Origin: Ianthella basta
Taxonomy: Eukaryota > Porifera > Demospongiae > Verongiida > Ianthellidae
DNA: 64,000 nucleotides
Direction of reading: 5' to 3'
Assembly: GCA_964019415.1 (NCBI GenBank)
Contig: OZ025879.1
Span: forward strand, 2,794,794 to 2,858,793
This document shows positions 32,552 to 44,116 of this stretch, piece by piece. The notes beneath the pieces were generated by a model that saw nothing but the letters and a program-made list of their open reading frames with translations, made no database searches and was not told the DNA's origin. The position numbers and the translations under genes are program-made. Every line of letters begins with the position of its first letter. Positions within the stretch are counted from its first letter, which is position 1.

Positions 32552-34271
32552 CATATTAGAGTTTGCCATCTACTGTATTAAGCAAATTACACACTCACGC
32601 ATGCAATTATATACCATAAACACTCATATTACTCAGGCTGCACGCATGGAGGAAGGTTGTCTTATCTGTTCAGGCCAACATTCAGCAAAAGGCAGAAATG
32701 ACACTTCAAATGGTGAAAATGTTTCTGTCAATGCAATTAATGTTGGTCTGTGTGGTCATGCATGGCCTAAGTGTCTGGAGCAGTTCCTTGGCCCTAGGCC
32801 TGCTATTAATGCTCTGTAATTTATCCATTTGTCTCCGCAGTGTTAACTATTGTATTATAGCTGCTATAATTGTTATTATATACTATCTTTGAAATCTTGC
32901 ATGATATTTTGTACTCATTGGATGGCATGTATCCATACCATTGATGATATCAAAACTACACAATCATGATTTTACAGTCCAAAGTGCAATTAATTCAAAA
33001 GAGAAATGAAAAGTGCCTTGCATGTGATTAGATATTGTAATGCAATTAACATGTTCTGGCACTCAGGATGTCCTGAGATACAGGCATGCAATCAATATTA
33101 ACACGGCTTATAAGGGAAATTACATATGACCTAATTTGCATTAGGCTTTTTATAATTGGAGAGTGCTGCCAAAGTGCTATATAGATTAACTGTATGGTGT
33201 TTAGTTGCATGTGTGCATGTGTGTATTAGATGACATGTGTATTTGTGAATGGTATATAGATGCACTGCAGGTGCAAATTAAGTGTCAACCTTAAGCTTTT
33301 CTGTGAGTATAAATTTGCCATGCAGAGTGTTTAGACTTTGCAATTATTATGTATATAGGACTCATATTTCACTGAAGGACCTGGGAGCAGTGAATGCCAT
33401 GCACTGTAGACTGGAAGAGATGGCAGGAGGCAAAAGTATATACGTGGCTACAGCTGGCTGCTGCATAAGGAGGTAGTGCATGCGTGAAGATTATAGCAAA
33501 GAACATGTAAATTAATATTTTGCAGAGAACTGTGATACCTGCATGCTGCATGCATTGCAAAATGACTTGGATGCATTGTATAAGACAATGATTCACTGTT
33601 TGCAATGTATGTATGCAGGTATGCTACATGAGGTGTAGAGTATTAGCTATTATGTTCGTCTACTACTTCTATTTGGCATGCCTCATTGATAGTTTGAAAG
33701 CTTACAGCATGACATTGTGTGGCAGTCTTGTCTGGTGCTAGTGAGATGGAGAAGTTATGTCCTATCATTTGTCAGAATCATCATCAATTGGCCATTGTAA
33801 ATGTCACCACACATTCGATTCCCTTTTTACACATACATATCTTCCATGTATGCATGACAGCAGCATACTATACGGTTAACAGGATAATTATACGTACATA
33901 TAAAAGTTCCAAACACTATTAAAAATGTGGTGTGACCATCACACCAGTCAGTGCTTACACCAAGGGTGTGATCAGTCACACCATTAGCTACTTTAGTGTG
34001 ACATTCACACTGACACCAGTATCCACACTGTCATGTCCTGTCTAATAGATTAAGAGACTTTGAAGTAATTCATAACCGAATTAAAGATACAAGAGTTTAT
34101 TTGGAATCCTATGCAAGGGGAAGTCCTATACAAGCTATCCAAGTATATAAATACGTAGCTACCCAGGACACAGCTTAGCCTGATGGTATGTTCTGTACAG
34201 TGGGAGGACCTCCTCAAACTAAGTATGCTACTTGTGCAGCTTAATTGTACCGTTAGGTACTTTGTGTTGCA
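32552..34271. other. Intergenic, unit 1
   Basis: No coding evidence. It matches 41378-42942 and 50106-51692 apart from small indels and the replaced segment near 32.7 kb. It contains the cluster of GTGTGA/TCACAC palindromes at 33929-34010. Confidence 0.5.
33929..34010. promoter_or_regulatory. Three GTGTGA/TCACAC palindromes
   Basis: GGTGTGA-CCA-TCACACC (33929-33945), GGTGTGA-TCAG-TCACACC (33965-33982) and GTGTGA-CAT-TCACAC (33996-34010) lie within 82 bases. Unit 3 keeps all three (near 51357-51440); unit 2 lost the second and third. The half-site matches the T-box core, in everted orientation. Function is inferred only from clustering. Confidence 0.3.
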
Positions 34272-35388
34272 GGGGATACCGTATTTCCTGGTGAAGTTCA
34301 CTGGGGCACCAGATGTCCAACGTTTGCAGGGGATGCCATATTTCCCGGTGAAGTTCACTGGGGTACCAGATGCCCAATGTTTGCAGGGGATGCCATATTC
34401 CCCGGTGAAGTTCATTGGGGCACCAGATGCCCAATGTTTGCAGGGGATGCCATATTCCCCGGTGAAGTTCACTGGGGCACCAGATGTCCAATGTTTGCAG
34501 GGGATGCCATATTCTCCGGTGAAGTTCACTGGGGCACCAGATGCCCAATGTTTGCAGGGGATGCCGTATTTCCCAGTGAAGTTCACTGGGGCACCAGATG
34601 TCCAATGTTTGCAAGGGATGCCGTATTTCCTGGTCACGTTCATTGGGGCACCAGATGCCCAATGTTTGCAGGAGTTGCTGTATTCCCCGGTGAAGTTCAC
34701 TGGGGCACCAGATGCCCAATGTTTGCAGGGGATGCCGTATTCCTGGGTGATGTTCATTGGGCACCAGATGTACAATGTTTGCAGGGGATGCCGTATTCCC
34801 CGGTCAATTTCATTGGGGCACCAGATGCCCAATGTTTTCAAGGGATGCTGTATTCCCTGGTCATGTTCACTGCGGTACCAGATGCCCAATGTTTGCAGGG
34901 GTACGTTGCTGTATTCCCTGATGAAGTTCACTGGGGCACCAGATGTACAATGTTTGCAGGGGATGCCGTATTCCCGTATTGTCTATATTCAGGCATGTTG
35001 TTATTTTCTCATTTCCCCCAACTATCGACCCTATCATTTACTCATTTGTTCATATGAGTTGGTCTTAACAACCCAGGGGCAAAGAGACTTCAAAGTCATT
35101 GGTCTCTTTCTCTTGCTGGGGCAGGGCTTTGACATTATGCGTATATGTATATTGCTGGCTCAATCATTGCTCCTTTCATGGGGCCACTACTACAATATAC
35201 TGAATATTGTTTTTTCTGTTGTCTTCACGAATGTGTGCATGTTTGACCTGCTGCTTATCCCAACTCTGATTGTGGTCTCCTTGTTCTTCACACCCATATA
35301 CGTAGGATGGAGAAAGTGCATGAAATGTGGATCTCCTACTGTTATTGCCATTATGTTCCTACACCTGCATGGCGGGGAAGAACCTTGA
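34183..35388 (+). pseudogene. Minisatellite fused to a subfamily-B half-receptor, unit 1
   Basis: The receptor-like part begins near 35020 in TM5 (CTATCATTTACTCATTTG matches the intact genes). It continues through FKVIGLFLLLGQGFD (TM6) and VCMFDLLLIPTLIVVSLFFTPI (TM7), to a stop at the usual place. TM1-4 are absent and the TM6-TM7 loop is rearranged. A 401-codon frame from 34183 runs through the minisatellite and stays open into the receptor frame. I call it a pseudogene because a half-receptor cannot form the seven-helix bundle. The frame is also open in units 2 and 3, so expression as a chimeric protein is not excluded. Confidence 0.7.
34272..34975. repeat. 57-bp minisatellite, unit 1 (about 12.3 copies)
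   Basis: Repeats of about 57 bp (GGGATGCCRTATTCCC…TTCACTGGGGCACCAGATG…TTTGCAG). Because 57 is a multiple of three and the unit lacks stops, long frames are open on both strands, giving 19-residue repeats such as MPYSPVKFTGAPDAQCLQG. One unit is 56 bp and one is about 60 bp, which shifts the frame at those points. It sits where the 5' half of a receptor should be. Confidence 0.95.
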
Positions 35389-37342
35389 CACATTACTAAT
35401 CATAAAAGTACATTTGACATGCATGCAAACTTATCATACATGCCACGATTCTCTGTACTTTCTACACGTTATAATAAATTTAAGTAAGGTAATATTATGA
35501 CACATTGAATTTAAATGCTATGTAATGATTCTCCTGATTTTCCTGCTAGAGGCCAGATCAGTGTATGTGCACTCAAATTACAAGATTAGTTGTATGCTGT
35601 ACTGGCATAGCTCTTTGCAAATTTCATTTCAGTTTTCTATATAATATTAGGAAGACCTGATCAAAAGGGTATTTGGCTACCATCCGGCCTACACTGATAT
35701 CTTGGAGCAATATATATAATATCCTAGATTTCCAGTCTTTCCTTTGCAGCTGAACACGCACAACAACCATGTACATGTCCAACTTATCATTCCTTTGTCC
35801 TCCAGTATGGCTGCCATTTGATTCGCTTCGATTCATGTTATCCAATGATCAAAGTGAAACTCTGCATTGTATAATATAGCCACATATAGCTACTGCATGA
35901 CTCAGCTCTCTTGCAGCTATATAATTATGTGGAATGATATAGCAGGAATTACGGTATAATACATATAATGAACCTATAGGGCAGATCGAGAAACTTTTAT
36001 GGCTGGTTTCCAACACATAAAGGTATAGCTATAAGGAAGCATAGACATTAGAAGACTGATACATGCAAATACTAGTCAGAAGTGATCTGACCAGTTTCTG
36101 GAAACCTTGGAAACACCCGGCCCCTGGATCCGCCCTTGTGAACATTGCATGGACATTTATGTGAAGGTGCTGAAGTCTGCCTCTCTAGACTCTAAGCCAT
36201 TTTGCTCTATTCCTGGAAGGGCCTTCATGGAAACAGGCTCACCGTACCCAAAGACTGAACCAAGGAGGGTGCATGGTTATAGCTCTGGGTTGAGTGCTAG
36301 TTTTGGGGCTGTGACCTGTAAAGGCTCCAGAGAGGCAGTACATGGTCACATCCAATAACCACTAACTTCCCATGTTCAACTGGAGCCCCAGTTCCTCTGT
36401 AAAACATGCAGTTCTTCAAATCCCGTCAGACATCCCCAATCCTTTACCACCATCTGCATGTGGCACCATCCAGGTAGAGGACAACAAGTTCTGAGGTGAT
36501 TATGAGCTGCTCTGTATAAGCTGAAGCTGGCTGGGGCATGCATATGGATGAAACCACCTAAATGTATAGAAGCCTGGCAAAGGCAGATGCACCCCATAAT
36601 TATTAGTACGTAATGTCATAATGTGATATATAGAAGCCTGGCTAAGTAATGTCATAATGTGATCATGCACATAATATTGTTATGCATCCTTCTTGCATGC
36701 ATGTAATGGCAAGCAGACTGGAGATCCTGCCAGTTAACTTTATAAGGTACTCCCATATCCTAACACCAACTGTCTCAGGATTCAATTATTTATAGCAAAC
36801 GGCATTCAGAGATATAAGAATATTCAAAAAACAAAAAGGATATTGGTTGGTGCAGAGTCTCCAAAAGTGCACTCAGCCTGCGTACATGGCAGAAAGGATC
36901 ATGCCATACATTTCCATATATAGCGTAACGCATACAATGGTACAAGCTACATGGCTGTGTCCTGCTATGCGTGCATACAAGGGACAGTGGATATATATGG
37001 ACACTTTTCATTAAGAGGTTCCACAATTAGTAGTGGGTATAGAATTATAGTGATGAACATGCCCTTCAGAGGCCACATTCTGCCTATATATTAGTCTTGC
37101 GTAGCCCAGACCCTTTCCTCCATTTCCGCTGTTGTGTAATAGGGCTACGTGAGACTAGCTATATATTGGTGTTGATAGAATTGTTATAAACCACATCCTC
37201 CCAGAAAGGGAAGGGGGGGTGAACTCATAAGCATGACGTTTCATCCTAATATTAACCTCTACATCTATGGATTCCCTCACAAAGACACCATCTGTCACTA
37301 TATAGTGCATATCACATGTAATAGGGCCTAGACTTCAGTGCC
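35389..37342. other. Intergenic, unit 1
   Basis: Bases 36140-36780 repeat the flank at 30041-30600. A 66-bp palindromic element lies at 37092-37157. A conserved open stretch at 36107-36358 exists in all units, but it shows no domain and overlaps open frames on the other strand, so no gene is called. Confidence 0.45.
37092..37157. repeat. 66-bp inverted-repeat element
   Basis: The ends TAGTCTTGCGTAGCCC and GGGCTACGTGAGACTA are 16-base inverted repeats with one mismatch. The same element is at 45820-45885 and 55363-55428. The size and TA-rich surroundings fit a MITE remnant. Confidence 0.55.
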
Positions 37343-38316
37343 ATGGCTAATATTAGCAGTTTCGGATTCAATTCTTCAGCCCCTCCGATTCTGGGCACTA
37401 GTATAGCTGTAGTGACAGGGATCTTTGTGCCACTAGTGATATCAGTTGCAGCAGTGGACATCCTTGTTATTGTAGCCCTCATTGCAAATGCTCAGCTGAA
37501 CAGGACTGTACGTTTCATACTGATTAACCTACTCCTGTCTAGTATTGTTGCCGCAGTTGCTTCTATCATCTTCCACTCTTACGTTGGTGCATATGAGTGG
37601 GGTACCTTAGTTGATCTTCAAGTTTATACCGAATTATGTCAAAGTGTTGCATTTTTGCTTCGGATCTCTTTGGAGGAGCAGGAAGATTCATCTTTACTAC
37701 CCTCTATGCCACAACAGTCTTTATGTTGGTGAGGTTCTGGAATAAGCCCACCATTGCGCCTAGAAACACCAAATATTTTGTTGTCACTGCTGCCATCATT
37801 TGGAGTGCTACAGCTCTAGCAGCAACTCCAGTCATTTCAAGAGAACTAGTGGCATCGCTTTGTGTTCCAAACATAGAACAACTTGACATAGGCTTTGGCT
37901 CCTATTTTGCAAGTTACATTGTAGTCTTCTTACTTCTCCCTGCTGTCCTATCATTCATTCTGCTAATTGTGAGTGGGTGTTATCTCATCCGGGTCAAAGC
38001 CAACAGCTCAGGTACAAGAAAGATATCAAAGTCAATGCTAAAGTTCGGGCTCTTTCTCTTACTAGGGCAGGGCTTTAACATTGTTGGGCAAATTATCTTA
38101 CCTTTTCTGGGTCTCACTACTGCAGTGCTGACTGAAGGATTTCCTGCTGTCCTGCTGAATGCATGCATTTTCGACCTGTCACTTATCCCAACTCCCATAT
38201 TGGTTACCCTATTCTTCACATCCATAAGGAAGAAAGTAGAAATGTGGACCTTCTGTCGCTGCCATTATCAACCTACACCAAGTAGAGCAAGTACCGATCC
38301 TGAACCTGATGTATGA
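37343..38316 (+). pseudogene. Subfamily-B receptor with frameshift, unit 1
   Basis: It is nearly identical to the intact gene at 55614 except for five extra bases (GGATC-type) at about 37661-37666 in TM3. These shift the frame, so the N-terminal part ends at 37732, while TM3-TM7 and the tail (CRCHYQPTPSRAS) stay open in another frame to 38316. The insertion is shared with 46071-47044. Start context TGCCATGGC after GACTTCAG. No splice sites bracket the insertion. A sequencing error is unlikely if both copies were independently assembled. Confidence 0.85.
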
Positions 38317-38859
38317 TACAAGTATTGCAGCATACTTTATCACATGCATGCATGCAGTTGTATATTATACATAACTCTTAATAACACACATGTATATGCA
38401 GTTACACTCCGGGATATATTTGTCATAATATAATAAAATAATTATATATAATTATTCTATTGCAATTGCTTCTATGCACTGTATAATTATGTACGTAGTA
38501 TTAGTCTAAGCCAATTGTGAACAAGATGAAGGCTTCGAACTTGGGAGGCTTTTCATACCTCACAGCATGCCACTGCTGTAAACCAGCTGCAGCCCACCAG
38601 CATTCCTGGACATTTTGGTGGGCTCTATTTGGAATAATGACTATGTGCAATTAGTAGCTATATACTTTATATTATACCTGGAAACAATTATTTGCAAACG
38701 TAAGCAAAATGAGTGTGTCATTACAGAAAATGCACTTCAAATTCTGTGGGTGTGTGCTCACTTGGGTAGACTCACACTAGTGTCTGAAAATATGCATGCA
38801 AGTACAAAGCTGATTTAAAGGCAGCTAAAGAGAAAGTAGAAGGTCATTGAGCCTAGTTG

Positions 38860-39222
38860 TCAGTGTCCTTTCCGCCAATGTACTTGGCCCTCTGTGTGCG
38901 TGGAAACATTCACATTGATGTTAGCAGAATTTGGCCCGCCTGTGTCAAAGTTGGTAGGTGGAAGAGGAGCATAGTTGGAACCATCCGTGGGAAGGGGAGA
39001 GGGAAGGAGCGGGAACAACCAGCAAATCCACCAGTTCTTTCCCAACAACTCTTTAATATTCCCAATCCATCCTTTATCATATGCAAGAATCCCCTTCTGC
39101 CACTCATGAAATGTCTGTCCTCTTTGCAGAGCCTTAACTTGTAGGCCGAGGTAGGCTGAGCAGGCTACAGTCCCTGCAAAAGCAGAGGCTGCAAGGTAGC
39201 CAACAATGGGATTGACTGTCAT
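38860..39222 (-). pseudogene. DHHC palmitoyltransferase 3' fragment, unit 1
   Basis: It encodes residues 188-307 of the complete gene at 57123-58046, almost unchanged, starting at an internal Met (MTVNPIVGY) that lies exactly at the duplication junction. The zinc-binding DHHC domain and first three membrane segments are missing, so it cannot be an acyltransferase. Confidence 0.9.
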
Positions 39223-40420
39223 CGATCATGAGCTGCTGTGTAAGCTGAAGCTGAGCTTGGGCATGCATATGTATATAATTATATATATAACAACCTAGCA
39301 GGAAGCCTGGCAAAGGCAGAATCTGAAGCCCTATATATAATGTTACCATAAATGCATCCTCCTTGCATGCATGGTAAGCATGACAGCAGATCCTGCCTGT
39401 TAACTCTATAATGTATACTTCCATGCACATCCCAACAATTAACTGTCTCAGCATTCAATAATATAGCAAACTGTCTAGACATAACAATATCCAGAAACCA
39501 AAGAGGATGTTGGACAGTGCAGTGTCTCCAAAAGTGCACTCATATGGTGTACTGGCAGAAAGGACCATGCATGCATATGCTGGCACAGGCTATATGTATA
39601 TATATGACTGCATGTGTCCTGTTTTAGCTACGTATGTAAGCATGCAAGGTACAGTGTAGACATATGGACATTGTGTAGGAGATTCTACAACTAGTAGTAG
39701 TGCATTAAACAAATACTTTGAACAAGATATAATAAATTGAAATTTTTACCGGAAATTACACTATAGTTTAAATTGATATGATATGTAATAGTATAGAGTG
39801 AGAAAGAGAAACAAAACAGCTACACAGATCATGTACATTGCTGCATGCACTAATATACAGTCTAGTCTATACCCCCATGCATACAGCCCCAATATATATT
39901 GGCCCCCAATACTTTTCAAGGATTCATTTGGCCATTGATCTTATTGATCTTATTTAATGTGGGGAACCTTCAGCCAGAAGGCTACTCTTCCAGGCACCCA
40001 CAACACATACGTAGTACAAACAACACAGACACACATACAGTAAATAAGTTTGTTATTTGTTCAGTGGGGCTGTTTGTTGTCGGGGGTGCTGCCACTGAAG
40101 GCTTCTCTGCCATGGCCGGGGCTTGAGCTTGAACCAGAAGCATCCCATAATCATGGATCTTGGATCATGTGCTTCAGCTCCAGACCACCAGCACTCCCCC
40201 CCCCCCCCCCCCCCATTGAGCCCATTGAGGCTATAAACCTATATATAGCTACGTAAAACCACACCCTCCAAGAAGGAAGGCAACTAAATAGCATGACATA
40301 TACATATTGACTATACAGCCTGTTATATATTCACCTATATGAATTCTCTCACAAAGACACCATCTGGTGTTAGCATAATATAAGGCTTATTAAAAGTAGA
40401 TAGGCCTGTACTTCAGGACC

Positions 40421-41377
40421 ATGGCCAATAATAGCAGCTTCAATTCCTCTGGAGATCCTATGCCTATTCCGGTCACTGGTATAGCTGTACTGAATGGGAT
40501 CTTTCTGCTAATAGCAATAGCAGTTGCAGCAGTGGACATCTTTGTTATTGTAGCCCTCATTGCAAATGCTCAGCTGAACAGGACTGTACGTTTCATACTG
40601 ATTAACCTACTCCTGTCTAGTATTGCTGCCGCAGTTGCTACTATCATCTTCCACTCTTTCGTTGGTGCATATGTGTGGGGTACCTTAGTTGATCTTCAGG
40701 TCTACACAGGATTATGTCAAACTGCTTTCTTTCTATTTCTCTTTGGAGGAGCAGGAAGATTCCTCTTTACTACCCTCTATGCCACAACAGTCTTTGTGTT
40801 GGTGAGGTTCTGGAATAAGCCCACCATTGCGCCTAGAAACACCAAATACTTCATTGTCACTGCTGCCATCATTTGGATTGCTACAGCTCTAGCAGCAACT
40901 CCAGTCATTTCAAGAGAACTGGTGGCATCGCTTTGTGTTCCAAACATTGGACAACTTGACATAGGCTTCCGCTCCTATTTTGCAAGTTACATTGTAGTAT
41001 TCTTACTTCTCCCTGCTGTCCTATCATTCATTCTGCTAATTGTGAGTGGGTGTTATCTCATCCGGGTCAAAGCCAACAGCTCAGGTACAAGAAAGATATC
41101 AAAGTCAATGCTAAAGTTCGGGCTCTTTCTCTTACTAGGACAGGGCTTTAACATTGTTGGGCAAATTATCTTACCTATTGTGGGTTTCACTACTGCAGTA
41201 CTGACTGAAGGATTTCCTGCTGTCCTGCTGAAGGCATGCATTTTCGACCTGTCACTTATACCAACTCCCATATTGGTTACCCTATTCTTCACATCCATAC
41301 GGAGGAAAGTGAAAATGTGGAATTTCTGCCGTTGCCATCACCAGCCAGCACGTGGAGGAACAGACCCTGGACCTTGA
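40421..41377 (+). CDS. Seven-transmembrane receptor, subfamily B, unit 2 first
   Basis: A 318-residue receptor, MANNSSFNSSGDPMPIPV. It differs from the copy at 49149 at only a handful of positions: Pro for Leu at 17, LLIAIAV for LPIAIAV, IAPRNT for IEPRNT, Arg for Trp in the pre-tail segment, ARGG for APGG. Extracellular loop 1 is AYVWGTLVDLQVY, loop 2 SLCVPNIGQLDIGFRSYF, and TM7 KACIFDLSLIPTPIL (Lys for the Asn found in other B genes). Replacement changes at this level between near-identical copies suggest recent duplication with relaxed or diversifying selection (inference). Confidence 0.87.
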   Translation: MANNSSFNSSGDPMPIPVTGIAVLNGIFLLIAIAVAAVDIFVIVALIANAQLNRTVRFILINLLLSSIAAAVATIIFHSFVGAYVWGTLVDLQVYTGLCQTAFFLFLFGGAGRFLFTTLYATTVFVLVRFWNKPTIAPRNTKYFIVTAAIIWIATALAATPVISRELVASLCVPNIGQLDIGFRSYFASYIVVFLLLPAVLSFILLIVSGCYLIRVKANSSGTRKISKSMLKFGLFLLLGQGFNIVGQIILPIVGFTTAVLTEGFPAVLLKACIFDLSLIPTPILVTLFFTSIRRKVKMWNFCRCHHQPARGGTDPGP

Positions 41378-42942
41378 CATATTAGAGTTTGCCATCTACT
41401 GTATTAAGCAAATTACACACTCACGCATGCAATTATATACCAGTGGCTATATAAGTGGTTGGTATAAGTGGCTGGAGCAGTTCCTTGGCCCTAGGCCCGC
41501 TATTAATGCTCTGTAATTTGTCCATTTGTCTCCGCAGTGTTAACTATTGTATTATAGCTGCTATAATTGTTATTATATACTATCTTTGAAATCTTGCATG
41601 ATATTTTGTACTCATTGGATGGCATGTATCCATACCATTGATGATATCAAAACTACACAATCATGATTTTACAGTCCAAAGTGCAATTAATTCAAAAGAG
41701 AAATGAAAAGTGCCTTGCATGTGATTCGATATTGTAATGCAATTAACATGTTCTGGCACTCAGGATGTCCTGAGGTACAGACATGCAATCAATATTAACA
41801 CGGCTTATAAGGGAAATTACATATGACCTAATTTGCATTAGGCTTTTTATATAATTGGAGGATGCTGCCAAAGTGCTATATAGATTAACTGTATGGTGTT
41901 TAGTTGCATGTGTGCATGTGTGTATTAGATGACATGTGTATTTGTGAATGGTATATAGATGCACTGCAGGTGCAAATTAAGTGTCAACCTTAAGCTTTTC
42001 TGTGAGTATAAATTTGCCATGCAGAGTGTTTAGACTTTGCAATTATTATGTATATAGGACTCATATTTCACTGAAGGACCTGGGAGCAGTGAATGCCATG
42101 CACTGTAGACTGGAAGAGATGGCAGGAGGCAAAAGTATATACGTGGCTACAGCTGGCTGCTGCATAAGGAGGTAGTGCATGCGTGAAGATTATAGCAAAG
42201 AACATGTAAATTAATATTTTGCAGAGAACTGTGATACCTGCATGCCGCATGCATTGCAAAATGACTTGGATGCATTGTATAAGACAATGATTCACTGTTT
42301 GCAATGTATGTATGCAGGTATGCTACATGAGGTGTAGAGTATTAGCTATTATGTTCGTCTACTACTTCTATTTGGCATGCCTCATTGATAGTTTGAAAGC
42401 TTACAGCATGACATTGTGTGGCAGTCTTGTCTGGTGCTAGTGAGATGGAGAAGTTATGTCCTATCGTTTGTCAGAATCATCATCAATTGGCCATTGTAAA
42501 TGTCACCACACATTCGATTCCCTTTTTACACATACATATCTTCCATGCATGCATGACAGCAGCATAGTATACGGTTAACAGGATAATTATACGTACATAT
42601 AAAAGTTCCAAACACTGTTAAAAATGTGGTGTGACCATCACACCAGTCAGTGCTTACACCAAGGGTGCAATCAGTCACACTGACACCAGTATCCACACTG
42701 TCATGTCCTGTCTAATAGATTAAGAGACTTTGAAGTAATTCATAACCGAATTAAAGATGACAAGAGTTTATTTGGAATCCTATACAAGGGGAAGTCCTAT
42801 ACAAGCTATCCAAGTATATAAATACGTAGCTACCCAGGACACAGCTTAGCCTGATGGTATGTTCTGTACAGTGGGAGGACCTCCTCAAACTAAGTATGCT
42901 ACTTGTGCAATTTAATTGTACCGTTAGGTACTTTGTGTTGCA
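41378..42942. other. Intergenic, unit 2
   Basis: Copy of the unit 1 and unit 3 intergenic region, without the 32.7-kb segment. Only one of the three GTGTGA/TCACAC palindromes survives. The similarity switch from unit-3-like to unit-1-like falls between about 41.86 and 42.36 kb. Confidence 0.5.
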
Positions 42943-44116
42943 GGGGATACCGTATTTCCTGGTGAAGTTCACTGGGGCACCAGATGTCCAACGTTTGCAG
43001 GGGATGCCATATTTCCCGGTGAAGTTCACTGGGGCACCAGATGTCCAACGTTTGCAGGGGATGCCATATTTCCCGGTGAAGTTCACTGGGGTACCAGATG
43101 CCCAATGTTTGCAGGGGATGCCATATTCCCCGGTGAAGTTCACTGGGGCACCAGATGCCCAATGTTTGCAGGGGATGCCATATTCCCCGGTGAAGTTCAC
43201 TGGGGCACCAGATGTCCAATGTTTGCAGGGGATGCCATATTCTCCGGTGAAGTTCACTGGGGCACCAGATGCCCAATGTTTGCAAGGGATGCCGTATTTC
43301 CCAGTGAAGTTCACTGGGACACCAGATGTCCAATGTTTGCAAGGGATGCCGTATTTCCTGGTCACGTTCATTGGGGCACCAGATGCCCAATGTTTGCAGG
43401 AGTTGCTGTATTCCCCGGTGAAGTTCACTGGGGCACCAGATGCCCAATGTTTGCAGGGGATGCCGTATTCCTGGGTGATGTTCATTGGGCACCAGATGCC
43501 CAATGTTTGCAGGGGATGCCGTATTCCCCGGTCAATTTCATTGGGGCACCAGATGCCCAATGTTTTCAAGGGATGCTGTATTCCCTGGTCATGTTCACTG
43601 TGGTACCAGATGCCCAATGTTTGCAGGGGTACGTTGCTGTATTCCCTGGTGAAGTTCACTGGGGCACCAGATGTACAATGTTTGCAGGGGATGCCGTATT
43701 CCCGTATTGTCTATATTCAGGCATGTTGTTATTTTCTCATTTCCCCAAACTATCGACCCTATCATTTACTCATTTGTTCATATGAGTTGGTCTTAACAAC
43801 CCAGGGGCAAAGAGACTTCAAAGTCATTGGTCTCTTTCTCTTGCTGGGGCAGGGCTTTGACATTATGCGTATACGTATATTGCTGGCTCAATCATTGCTC
43901 CTTTCATGGGGCCACTACTACAATATACTGAATATTGTTTTTTCTGTTGTCTTCACGAATGTGTGCATGTTTGACCTGCTGCTTATCCCAACTCTGATTG
44001 TGGTCTCCTTGTTCTTCACACCCATATACGTAGGATGGAGAAAGTGCATGAAATGTGGATCTCCTACTGTTATTGCCATTATGTTCCTACACCTGCATGG
44101 CGGGGAAGAACCTTGA
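42854..44116 (+). pseudogene. Minisatellite fused to a half-receptor, unit 2
   Basis: Same structure as 34183-35388, with a 420-codon open frame, longer by one 19-residue repeat. The receptor part (TM5-TM7) is almost identical to unit 1. TM1-4 are missing. Confidence 0.7.
42943..43703. repeat. 57-bp minisatellite, unit 2 (about 13.3 copies)
   Basis: As in unit 1 but with exactly one more 57-bp repeat. The offset between units 1 and 2 is 8671 before the array and 8728 after it. Confidence 0.95.

Larger units (their letters stand above)
30403..39223. repeat. Large tandem duplication, unit 1 (8821 bp)
   Basis: It starts at GATCATGAGCTGCTG and ends in a fragment of the DHHC gene (…GACTGTCATC), directly joined to the start of unit 2. 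Order: receptor (31598), minisatellite plus half-receptor, receptor pseudogene (37343), DHHC 3' end. A segment at about 32630-32780 is replaced by a shorter, unrelated one in units 2 and 3. From about 34.9 kb on, the offset to unit 2 is exactly 8728 bp. Confidence 0.9.

Noticed and set aside
34050..34931. Minus-strand 293-codon repeat protein
   Set aside because: Open only because the 57-bp repeat has no stops; no start context, no homology and no partner exon.
36107..36358. Conserved 83-codon open frame repeated in units 1 and 2 and partly in unit 3
   Set aside because: Conservation is explained by recent duplication. The older homologous copy near 30041-30300 does not keep the frame, and no domain is visible.
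38857..39144. 95-codon plus-strand frame opposite the DHHC fragment
   Set aside because: Antisense of the DHHC C-terminal coding region; the minus strand has the homology.
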